The notes below the pieces were generated by a model. It had not been told where the DNA came from and made no database searches. It saw nothing but the letters and a program-made list of their open reading frames with translations. The position numbers were made by a program, and so were the translations under genes. This document shows, one piece after another, positions 36,122-44,200 of a stretch of 64,000 nt of DNA; position 1 is the first letter of the stretch; each line of letters opens with the position of its first letter. The stretch spans positions 310,001 through 374,000 of the forward strand of contig NZ_CP075171.1 in NCBI RefSeq assembly GCF_021379005.1, read 5' to 3'. Source of the stretch: Leptodesmis sichuanensis A121 (GTDB lineage: Bacteria; Cyanobacteriota; Cyanobacteriia; Leptolyngbyales; Leptolyngbyaceae).

Positions 36122-37012
36122 CTACTGTGACACAAGCTGGTCGAACTGCAAGGGGTCAGCACTGTGACGGTTGAGCCATCGACAAACGGTATGAGCTAGA
36201 AGCTTGCGATTGATGCGACTGGTCAAATGCCATAAATCTCGTGCCCAGACCTTCTCAATTGAGAAGCGTTCGACTAATTGCCCAATCACCGTTTCAATCA
36301 GTCGTCTAATTCGTTGGAGTAACGCCACCCAAGCAGGCTCACGAGTATCCTGCATATTGGAGCGCAGGGCAGTTTCTAGTTCAATCCCCACAGCTCGAAG
36401 CTCTTGCTGGAGAGCGGCAGAGAGGTAACCTTTGTCGCCAATGAGCCAACCATGAATCGTCTGCACCATGTCCCACAATGCCTCGCGTTCACTGCCATTG
36501 GCTGGGGTGAGGCTAAACCCTGTAATCACCCCTGTCGCACTGATGAGCAAATGACCATGAAAGCCATAATAGAACTGCTTTTTAGCCGCGCAGTAACCGT
36601 AAGCAGCAATCCCCTTGAAACTGCGACACTCCGGGGCACGACTAAACCCACACAACGGGATAGGAATGCCATCGACCAGATGCACCTCATCAGCAAAAGC
36701 CCCTAACTCAGTGGACAGGTGCTGCTGGAGTCGTTGCTTGTACTGCCAGAGGTTTGCAGCCTGACGGACAAAGGCAGAACGACTGCCCAAGCCAGGAAAC
36801 CACTCCAACCAGTGCCGACGGAAATAGCGCCAAATTGCCTGGTCTGTATCAATCCCTTGGTACTCTGCCACAATTTCCATCGTCATTACCTCACTGTCGG
36901 ACAAGGCAGGGGCAAATCCTTTGGCTCGGATGGGTTGCCCTTGAGTGATTGCCTTCAGCAAATCGTCCACACAGCAAAAAACTGCAATGATAAACTCTTC
37001 GATAGTAAACAT
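36122..37012 (-). CDS. IS982-family transposase
   Basis: 296 residues. The family sequence is clear: LSDSEVMTMEIVAEYQGID, HLVDGIPIPLCGFSRAPECRSFKG, GYCAAKKQFYYGFHGHLL, LIGDKGYLSAALQQEL and the C-terminal RFSIEKVWARDLWHLTSRI; the Asp residues in VDGIP and GDKGY are presumed catalytic. The gene is whole, but its upstream region is separated from the IS end by the nested element, so transposition may need both. Confidence 0.93.
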   Translation of the reverse strand: MFTIEEFIIAVFCCVDDLLKAITQGQPIRAKGFAPALSDSEVMTMEIVAEYQGIDTDQAIWRYFRRHWLEWFPGLGSRSAFVRQAANLWQYKQRLQQHLSTELGAFADEVHLVDGIPIPLCGFSRAPECRSFKGIAAYGYCAAKKQFYYGFHGHLLISATGVITGFSLTPANGSEREALWDMVQTIHGWLIGDKGYLSAALQQELRAVGIELETALRSNMQDTREPAWVALLQRIRRLIETVIGQLVERFSIEKVWARDLWHLTSRINRKLLAHTVCRWLNRHSADPLQFDQLVSQ

Positions 37013-37024
37013 ATTGCCTCGGCA

Positions 37025-38185
37025 ATAAAATAGAATGCATTCTACAACGCAGCATAAGCAATCAATGGATGCTTGAAATAATTTCTAATCCGAGCAGGTA
37101 GCTTCTGTAACTTCCGCAATTGAGATAACACTCGCCCTTTCAACTGCTTCAAATTACGACTCGGTGGTTTGTCATGCACGCCCTGCTTCACATCACCATT
37201 GAAGTATTCAGTTGGATTCAATTCTGGCGAATAGGAGGGTAAGTAAAATAACTCAATCTGCTCGAGGTGTTCTCGTAACCACTGTTTCACGCTCTGTTGC
37301 CGATGCACGGGATGCCGGTCCACAATCCAAAATAGTTTCCGCTGGCGCTTGGCGATCAACCGCTGGCAAAATCGGATGAACAGTTCTGCTGCCAACGTGC
37401 AAGTGTAGAGCATAAACTGGACTCCTCCCTGGTTACTCACACTGGCAATGTAATTGACGCGCTCTCGGTTGCGCTCACTGGGACGAATCTCAGGAGACGT
37501 GCCCAGCAAGGCATACCCTCGTCCGCCATACTCAGTCGAGGACACGCCTGATTCATCCCCCCAAGCAATCTCTGCTCCTTCGGTTTTGGCCCGTTGCTCA
37601 ATCTCCGGATACTCGTGTTCCAACCACCGTTGTACCGTCTTTGGGTCTTGCTCGTAGGCTCGCTCTACGGGTTTCTTGGGCGTGTACCCCCAGCGTTTCA
37701 AATACTCTCCCACCGTGCGAATTGGCATTTTCACCTGACACACTTGCTCCATTAATGCCTGCACCGCTCGTCTTGTCCACAGGGCACTATCAATCTGGTA
37801 ATCTTCCGGAAAATGATCTTGCATCGCCGTTTGCACGGCCTCTTCCTGCCAGCGCTCCAAGGTTCGCCCCTCCCCCACTTGTCGTCCCCGCTCTAACTGA
37901 TAGAGAGCATCCTCTCCATAATGTTCATACTCCCACCACCATTCCCATACCGTGTTGCGGTGAACGCCCAAATACTCACTAATGTCTTTAACCCGTTTGC
38001 CCTGCTCTCGGAGGCGAATCGCTTGCTGCCGCAGGTAGTTTTGGGTTTCTATCGAGAGGTGCCTGGCATCTGGTTTATCCATCACAAACCTCCTTGTGCC
38101 TGTATATTCATTATGTCTTGTGTTTAGTTGCCGGAGCAATAAGTCCCACTCGCGCTAGATAGGTTGTACTTCTAGCATCGTTCAG
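37025..38185 (-). mobile_element. IS630-family element nested in IS982 (ends approximate)
   Basis: Contains the transposase gene 37042-38082. I could not define the inverted repeats or the TA duplication by eye; the limits given are where IS982-like sequence stops and resumes. Confidence 0.6.
37042..38082 (-). CDS. IS630-family transposase
   Basis: 346 residues from ATG 38082 (MDKPDARHLSIETQNYLRQQ); a longer frame to 38139 exists. The N-terminal helix-turn-helix is in REQGKRVKDISEYLGVHRNTV. Catalytic DDE signatures: AWGDESGVSS, WIVDRHPVHR and YSPELNPTEYFNGDVK. No defect seen. Confidence 0.94.
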   Translation of the reverse strand: MDKPDARHLSIETQNYLRQQAIRLREQGKRVKDISEYLGVHRNTVWEWWWEYEHYGEDALYQLERGRQVGEGRTLERWQEEAVQTAMQDHFPEDYQIDSALWTRRAVQALMEQVCQVKMPIRTVGEYLKRWGYTPKKPVERAYEQDPKTVQRWLEHEYPEIEQRAKTEGAEIAWGDESGVSSTEYGGRGYALLGTSPEIRPSERNRERVNYIASVSNQGGVQFMLYTCTLAAELFIRFCQRLIAKRQRKLFWIVDRHPVHRQQSVKQWLREHLEQIELFYLPSYSPELNPTEYFNGDVKQGVHDKPPSRNLKQLKGRVLSQLRKLQKLPARIRNYFKHPLIAYAAL

Positions 38186-38239
38186 TGGGGCTTTCCTTTG
38201 CCAAACTTAGTTGCACATCGCGTAAATCAACTTGTCTGT

Positions 38240-39100
38240 ATGAAGCGATCTGCCTCCTCAGTGCCAACATTTGATGCAATGCTTATACCCACAATTCAGG
38301 CTCTACAAATTCTGGGTGGGTCTGGTACAACTGAGGAGATTTATGACCAAGTGGCACAAATCCTCAAGTTGCCAGATGAAGTGCTTGAAATCCCACATGG
38401 AAGTAGCTCACAAAGTGAAGTTGAGTATCGTCTTGCATGGAGCCGTACCTATTTGAAGAAATATGGGCTTTTGCAGAATTCGGCACGGGGAGTATGGTCA
38501 TTATTGTCAACCACTATCAATATTGATGACTTAGATCCCAAAGAAATTGTCAAAACTGTTCGAGATGCAGAAAAGAGCAAGGTTGTTCCTTCAGATCCAA
38601 CCACCGAGACCGTTGAATCAATCGAAACCCTAGAAGAACTCGCATGGCATCAGCAGGTACATAAAATGCTTCTAGGGCTTGAACCATCTGCATTTGAGCG
38701 TTTGGCACAACGCCTACTGCGTGAATCGGGTTTTATCCAAGTTCAAGTTACTGGGAAGTCTGGCGATGGTGGCATTGATGGAGTCGGCATTGCCCGCATC
38801 AACGGCTTCTTGAGCTTCCATGTTCTTTTCCAATGTAAGCGTTACCAAGGATCAGTAACGGCGGGGCAAATTCGAGATTTTCGGGGAGCCATGCAAGGGC
38901 GCACTGACAAGGGATTATTGATCACAACCGGTACCTTCACCAGAGATGCAATTAAAGAGGCAACCAGAGATGGCGCACCCCCGATTGACTTGATTGATGG
39001 TGAGCAGCTAGTCCAACGCTTGAAAGAACTGGGACTTGGTGTCAAGATCACAATGATTGAGTCAGTAGAAGTTGATACAGCTTGGTTTGCAAAAATTTAA
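38240..39100 (+). CDS. mrr: Mrr-family restriction endonuclease
   Basis: 286 residues. The N-terminal Mrr_N winged helix is in MLIPTIQALQILGGSGTTEEIYDQVA and VEYRLAWSRTYLKKYGLL. The C-terminal PD-(D/E)xK-type domain starts near ERLAQRLLRESGFIQVQVTG and has GDGGIDGVG and FQCKRYQG as its active-site motifs, then FRGAMQGRTDKGLLITTGTFT. Mrr proteins cut modified DNA. ATG 38240 is preferred; the frame upstream of it is IS982 sequence. The IS inserted 8 bases before the start, so the native promoter and ribosome site are probably displaced. Confidence 0.93.
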   Translation: MKRSASSVPTFDAMLIPTIQALQILGGSGTTEEIYDQVAQILKLPDEVLEIPHGSSSQSEVEYRLAWSRTYLKKYGLLQNSARGVWSLLSTTINIDDLDPKEIVKTVRDAEKSKVVPSDPTTETVESIETLEELAWHQQVHKMLLGLEPSAFERLAQRLLRESGFIQVQVTGKSGDGGIDGVGIARINGFLSFHVLFQCKRYQGSVTAGQIRDFRGAMQGRTDKGLLITTGTFTRDAIKEATRDGAPPIDLIDGEQLVQRLKELGLGVKITMIESVEVDTAWFAKI

Positions 39101-39115
39101 TTCAATGAGGTCTAA

Positions 39116-39358
39116 ATGGTTACAACCCTTAATAAACCATCTTCTTTAATTCACGAGATCCGAATCGAGAAAGTTGGCAACTGGGATTTATTCAAATTTA
39201 GTGAGTCTCTTCAACTGCGAATGGAAACCCTTCTAGAAAAGAAAAAAGCTGATCAACTCACGCCTGATGAAGTTGCTGAATTAGATGCGATTGGAGAGCT
39301 AGATCGTATTTTTACGCATATCAACGCGATGCTTGCTGCTCAACATGCCAATCAGTGA
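39116..39358 (+). CDS. Small acidic protein preceding HNH endonuclease
   Basis: 80 residues: MVTTLNKPSSLIHEIRIEKV, then LQLRMETLLEKKKADQLTPDEVAELDAIGELDRIF, a helical segment. Such small proteins often stand directly before HNH genes in cyanobacteria and may be an antitoxin-like or regulatory partner. It overlaps the next gene by 14 bases and starts 15 bases after mrr, so the three genes form an operon. Confidence 0.75.
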   Translation: MVTTLNKPSSLIHEIRIEKVGNWDLFKFSESLQLRMETLLEKKKADQLTPDEVAELDAIGELDRIFTHINAMLAAQHANQ

Positions 39359-39797
39359 TGAAGTCAGGCAGGCTATTCGAGAGCGTGCTAACTATATCTG
39401 CGAGTATTGTCACTCTCCAGAACGGTTGAGTGCTAATCGGTTTACGGTTGATCATGTCATCCCAAAATCTTTGGGGGGTTCCGATGCACTCGACAATCTT
39501 GCGCTGGCGTGTCGTCGTTGCAACGAGAGGCGTTACAATTTTGTGGCTGGTATCGATCCAGAGACCCAAGAAATTGTTCCCATTTTTAATCCTCGCAAAC
39601 AAAAATGGGCAGAGCATTTTGTTTGGCAAGATAAGGGCGTTGTCATAGGAGGAACGACACCCATTGGTCGCGCAACTTGCCTGCGGCTTGATTTGAATGA
39701 TACTCGTTATCCAGAGGAAGATTCTATTCGAGCAACCAGACGATTTTGGATACAAACCGGATTACACCCTCCAGCAGGTGATCCGTGTCAAGCTTGA
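39345..39797 (+). CDS. HNH endonuclease
   Basis: 150 residues from ATG 39345 (MPISDEVRQAIRERANYICE). HNH core: ICEYCHSP (first Cys pair), FTVDHVIPKSLGG (the catalytic DH), DALDNLALACRRCNERR (Asn and second Cys pair), then the usual TQEIVPIFNPRKQKWAEHF and a predicted C-terminal module with TRRFWIQTG. A complete nuclease of the kind found in restriction or toxin roles. Same cassette as mrr, 20 bases before attC site 14. Confidence 0.93.
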   Translation: MPISDEVRQAIRERANYICEYCHSPERLSANRFTVDHVIPKSLGGSDALDNLALACRRCNERRYNFVAGIDPETQEIVPIFNPRKQKWAEHFVWQDKGVVIGGTTPIGRATCLRLDLNDTRYPEEDSIRATRRFWIQTGLHPPAGDPCQA

Positions 39798-39817
39798 AGT
39801 AGTGTGGCTGCCAGCCA

Positions 39818-39901
39818 GCTAACCCTACGTGGCAGCGGACGGACGAAAGTTGCTGGTATTAAGTTTAAGGTTATCCGCCGCCGCTGCACTTCACCGTTAG
39901 C
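39818..39901 (+). other. attC site 14
   Basis: GCTAAC at 39818 and GTTAGC at 39896-39901, with arms CTACGTGGCAGCGG and CCGCTGCACTTCACC. Close to site 13. 84 bp. Confidence 0.88.
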
Positions 39902-39957
39902 TGGCTCCGTTTCTAGCCTAGGACTGGTACAGGAAGATAAATTGTTAGTGTTCAAAA

Positions 39958-40281
39958 TCACGAAGCAACAACGCGCGTTTGAGCTTGTGCATGAGATTTG
40001 GGTTTCACTACAATTTCCACATCTCGCCCCAAAGCATTGAGAAAGCGAAACAATCGTGCGGTCGAAAAACCTGCTAATTTTCCATTGATTAATGCCGAGA
40101 TTTTAGGTTGGTCAATTCCTAACGCCTCTGCTGCCTCAATTTGGGTCATTTGTTGAGTTGTAATGATACTGCTGATCCGCCGAGCAAGTTCTGCTTTAAC
40201 CAGCAATTCGTCAGCATTTTCCAAACTCAAATCTGCAAACACGTTGCCGCTACTGGCTTGTACTCCAATTTCTTCAGTCAT
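39958..40281 (-). CDS. higA: XRE-family antitoxin (HigA-like)
   Basis: 107 residues with a helix-turn-helix of the XRE type: KAELARRISSIITTQQMTQIEAAEALGIDQPKISALINGKLAGFSTARLFRFLNALG. It represses its own operon and binds the toxin. It starts 2 bases after the toxin stop, toxin first, as in HigBA. Reads against the array, so this cassette must bring its own promoter. Confidence 0.92.
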   Translation of the reverse strand: MTEEIGVQASSGNVFADLSLENADELLVKAELARRISSIITTQQMTQIEAAEALGIDQPKISALINGKLAGFSTARLFRFLNALGRDVEIVVKPKSHAQAQTRVVAS

Positions 40282-40283
40282 TT

Positions 40284-40661
40284 TTACTCTCCTTGATGTT
40301 TGCTGTAGTTTTGTGAATAGTGTTCCTTGGCTCGCTTCAGTCTTGCTTCGATCAGGTCAATATCCTGCTTAGGCGTAGCAATACCTTGCTTTGATTTTTT
40401 CTGGAAAGCGTGTAAGACGTAGACCACTCCAGCCAGTTTTACCGTGTAGACGGCTCGATAAGTATCTCCGTCAAAATTTTCTACAATTTCCAGTACCCCA
40501 GTTCCCCTAAATCCTTTGAGCGGCTTGGCTGAGGGGTGCTTTTCACCACATTGGGCCAAGTACAGTGCGTACCCAACCGTTTGCCGCACATCCTCCGGAA
40601 ACTCCTTCAAATCTTCCAGAGAGCTTCCGACCCATTCAACTGGCTTTGGCAATGCGTTCAT
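40284..40661 (-). CDS. higB: HigB-like toxin (Gp49/RelE superfamily)
   Basis: 125 residues: KPVEWVGSSLEDLKEFPEDVRQTVGYALYLAQCGEKHPSAKPLKGFRGTGVLEIVENFDGDTYRAVYTVKLAGVVYVLHAFQKKSKQGIATPK, the phage-derived Gp49/HigB family pattern including the YVLHAFQKK strand with the basic catalytic end. A ribosome-dependent mRNA endonuclease by family. Start ATG 40661; attC site 15 lies 65 bases upstream. Confidence 0.93.
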   Translation of the reverse strand: MNALPKPVEWVGSSLEDLKEFPEDVRQTVGYALYLAQCGEKHPSAKPLKGFRGTGVLEIVENFDGDTYRAVYTVKLAGVVYVLHAFQKKSKQGIATPKQDIDLIEARLKRAKEHYSQNYSKHQGE

Positions 40662-40726
40662 ACTTTAAATATGCTAGTTTTGGCATATTATTGTCAATAG
40701 CCAGATTCATCTGGTCCTGTCAGCCA

Positions 40727-40810
40727 GCTAACACGTCACGGCAGCGGACGGGCAAGAGATCTTGGTGCTGAGTTCCAGGTTATTTACCGCCGCTGACCTC
40801 AACCGTTAGC
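40727..40810 (+). other. attC site 15
   Basis: GCTAAC at 40727 and GTTAGC at 40805-40810, with arms CACGTCACGGCAGCGG and CCGCTGACCTCAACC. 84 bp. Confidence 0.87.
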
Positions 40811-40919
40811 TGTCTCTACATCCAGTCCTTGCACTCGTCATTGAAGGTCATCAGCGATGGGCTAGGATCAATACGGTGTCCGTCTAAGCTATTCATTCAG
40901 TTCAGAAAATACATTATTC

Positions 40920-41240
40920 ATGACCTTTGCAGAATCTCGCAGTGATACTGTTCCAGTTCAGCTTCCCAATGGGGCTGTCGTCAAAGTTGAGGTGTCCAGT
41001 ACGGGGCGGGAAGATGTAGGGTTTGATGTAAAACAGTTTCAGCCAGTTGCCGATGCGATCGAAGGGGTGGTGCTGATGATTGCCGCCCCGATTCAGAAGG
41101 TGAAACCTAAGAAGGCGACGGTGAAGTTCGGCATGGAACTGGCGATCGAGTCTGGGCAACTGACGGCAGTAATTGTCAAGGGTTCTGGCAAAGGAAATTT
41201 AGAGATTACACTGGAGTGGGAAGCGCCGACCAAGGAGTAA
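40920..41240 (+). CDS. CU044_2847-family protein (trypsin-co-occurring domain 1)
   Basis: A 106-residue beta-rich protein with the family pattern: VPVQLPNGAVVKVEVSSTG, FDVKQFQPVADAIEGVVLMI, KPKKATVKFGMELAIESGQL, AVIVKGSGKGNLEITLEWE. This family occurs next to trypsin-like domains in bacterial conflict systems. The following protease-NACHT gene begins 3 bases after its stop, so the two are probably co-translated. First gene of the second large STAND cassette. Confidence 0.88.
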   Translation: MTFAESRSDTVPVQLPNGAVVKVEVSSTGREDVGFDVKQFQPVADAIEGVVLMIAAPIQKVKPKKATVKFGMELAIESGQLTAVIVKGSGKGNLEITLEWEAPTKE

Positions 41241-41243
41241 GCT

Positions 41244-44200
41244 TTGACCCCGTTAGAGGATCTGCTGCGACAGTGTACAGTCAAGATCACCGTTCTTGGT
41301 GGTTGGGGGACGGGCTTTTTTGTAGCTCCGGGGTTGATTCTCACCTGTGCCCATGTGGTGCGGAAAGCGGCTGATTTGCAGGTCACTGTGGTTTATCCAA
41401 CACGAGAATCGCCTCTGTTGGCTACCGTGAAGGCACAAGCAGATGATCGTAAAACGCTTGACCTAGCTCTCGTTGAACTCACTGAACCGCTGCTTGCTCA
41501 TCCGTGTGTGCTTTTGGATGAGGAGGCAGTCGCCATTGGTCAAGCCCTGTATAGCTACGGCTATTTAGAGTCCTACGCCAATGCAGCCCCCGTGCATCCA
41601 GTCAACGAAGGGCTGACGGGAGACACGCCACCTTTACTGAAACTGCAAGGGGCACAAGTTGAGAAAGGAATCAGCGGAGCCGCATTGCTGAATCTCAAGA
41701 CAGGAAAGGTGTGCGGCATGGTCAAAGAAACCCGTGCTGCTGGGTTTGATTTGGGCGGTGGGGCAATTCCAACCCGGGTGATTTTGGAGCAGTTTCCTGA
41801 GTTGCGCGAACTCCAACAAGCGTTTCATAGGGGCGATCGCCGCTGGATAAACCTGATTACACCGCCCAGAATTGACTTTCAGCTCTATTTACAAGCTATC
41901 CTTACCAACGAAGATTATCGGGAGTGGCAAGAGGTTTACACACCCACAACGGTGGAAGATCGGCGGCGAATGCCAGAGCCGGAGACCACGATCGCTTTCC
42001 AACGTCGGTTTTCATCGCGTTTGAAGTTGCGGGCGGAGATTGTGAAACTTGACAAACAGGAGCAGGATAATCAACCCAATGGGGTACGAGAACCGCAAGA
42101 GCGAGTTGAGCAATGGGATGTTTTGGCAGGGCTGCGAAACTATGCGACAGAGCATGTGGTGCTGATCGGCAAGCCTGGATCGGGAAAGTCTACTTCACTG
42201 GAACGGTTGCTGTGGGAAGAAGCAGAGAAGGCGTTGCAAGATCCCAACGCTCGAATTCCAGTGCTAGTGAAGTTACGTCGCTGCACTGGAACCATTGAGG
42301 GACTGATTCGAGATTTCCTGGTGGGTCATCAGGTCGCCCTAGAGATTGCCCAAATTGAGGAACTGTTGCGTCAGGGTAGATTCCTGCTGTTGCTGGATGG
42401 CTTGAACGAGTTACCGAAAGCTTTTGAGACAGAGGTGGCTAATTTCCGCGATCGCTATCGTCGTACTACACCGATGATTGTCTCAACGCGGGACTTGGGT
42501 GGGGGTAACACCTTGGGCATTGAGAAAACCCTGAAAATGTTGCCTCTGACGGAACCGCAAATGCGCGAGTTTGTGCGGGGGTATCTGGTAGAAAAGGGCG
42601 ATCGGCTGTTTCAGAATCTTCAGGGTGATAGACTCCGCAAGTTTGCTGAGACGCCGCTGCTGTTGTGGATGCTCTGTCGGGTATTCGCTCACAATGGCAA
42701 GGTTCCTGACAATCTCGGATTCGCATTTCGGGAATTTGCCCAACTTTATGACCAAAAACTCCAAGCAGATGTCCCGGCGGATTCTAGAGATCAGTGGCAT
42801 CGATTGCTGCGGCATCTAGCTTTTGTCATGATGCAGGGAAAAACCGCGATCGATCTTGAGCTATCGATACCCAGGGAGGAAGCGGAAGACTGTTTAACGG
42901 CATATTTGCGGCAAGAAGGTTGGTCAAATCCCAGAGAGTGTGCCGAACGCTGGCTTCAGGATCTTCTGAAATATCACCTGATTCAACCCGTTATTCAACC
43001 CAACTTTGAGGAACACATTGAGTTTCGCCACCAACTAATTCAGGAATATTATGCGGCAGAGGCGTTGTTGGTGCAGTTGCCGAATCTTACGAATAAGCAC
43101 TTGCAAAGTGAGTATTTGAATTATTTGAAGTGGACAGAACCCGTAGCGTTGATGCTGGCGCTTGTGGCGGATAAGGGGCAGGCGGTGCGACTAGTGCAGC
43201 AGGCGTTGGTGGTGGATTTGCGGCTGGCGGCGAGGTTGTCCGGGGAGGTACGAGCGGTGTTTCAAGCCAGTACTGTGGATATCATTCAGCAGCACTATGC
43301 TGCGGTTGAATGTCCGTCTTGGTTACTCGTGGATTTTTTTGATCAAAGCCGTTCTGAAGCGGTCATAGAAAGCTTACTCAACGTCCTTCAACATGCAGAC
43401 GAGTCTGTCCGTATGAATGCTGCTAGGACATTAGGCAAGATCGGCTCAGAGGCGGCGATTGCGGGCTTACTACAGGCATTGTTAGATTCATCCCATCACG
43501 TGCGTACGAATGCCGCTAGGGCACTGGGCAAGATCGGCTCGGAGGCAGCGATTACGGGCTTAGTCCAAGCACTGTATGAAAACAACGATTTGGGTATTGC
43601 CGAGTTGGGTGTTGCCGAGGCATTAGTCAGCGACGGCTCAGAGGCGGCAATTGCGGGCTTAGTCCAGGCCCTGGCAGATTTAAGCCACTACAAGCGTATT
43701 AAAATTGCTGTTGCATTAGGCAAGATCGACTCAGAAGCGACGTTACTCAAGGCACTGGCAGATTTAAGCCACTACGAGCGTATGACGGTAGCCACTGCAT
43801 TGGGAAACATCGGCTCAGAGGCCTTGAGCAAAATCGACTCAGAAGCGACGTTACTCAAGGCGCTGGCAGATTCAAGCCACCACGTGCGTATGACGGCAGC
43901 CACTGCATTGGGAAACATCGGCTCAGAGGCGGCTATTGTGGGCTTACTCCAGTTGCTAAGCGATTCAGACAGGGACGTGCGTCGAAGGGCCATCAGTGCA
44001 TTAGGCAAAATCGGCTCGGAAGCAGCTTTACTTAAGGCACTGGCAGATTCACCCCGTGACGTGCGTGAGAGTGCCGCTATGGCATTAGGCAACATTGGCT
44101 CAGAAGCGGCTATTACGGGCTTACTCCAAGCACTAGCAGATTCAGACAGGGACGTGCGCTGGCGTGCCGTCAGTGCATTAGGCAAGATCGGCTCAGAGGC

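Larger units (their letters stand above)
36105..38221 (-). mobile_element. IS982-family element with a nested IS630-family element
   Basis: Ends GCGATGTGCGACTAA (36105) and, inward from the right, GCGATGTGCAACTAA (38221). Perfect 10-bp duplication GTAAATCAAC at 36095-36104 and 38222-38231. The IS630 transposase gene lies between the IS982 transposase start and the right end, so the IS630 element inserted into the IS982. The outer target is 8 bases before the mrr start codon. Confidence 0.85.
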
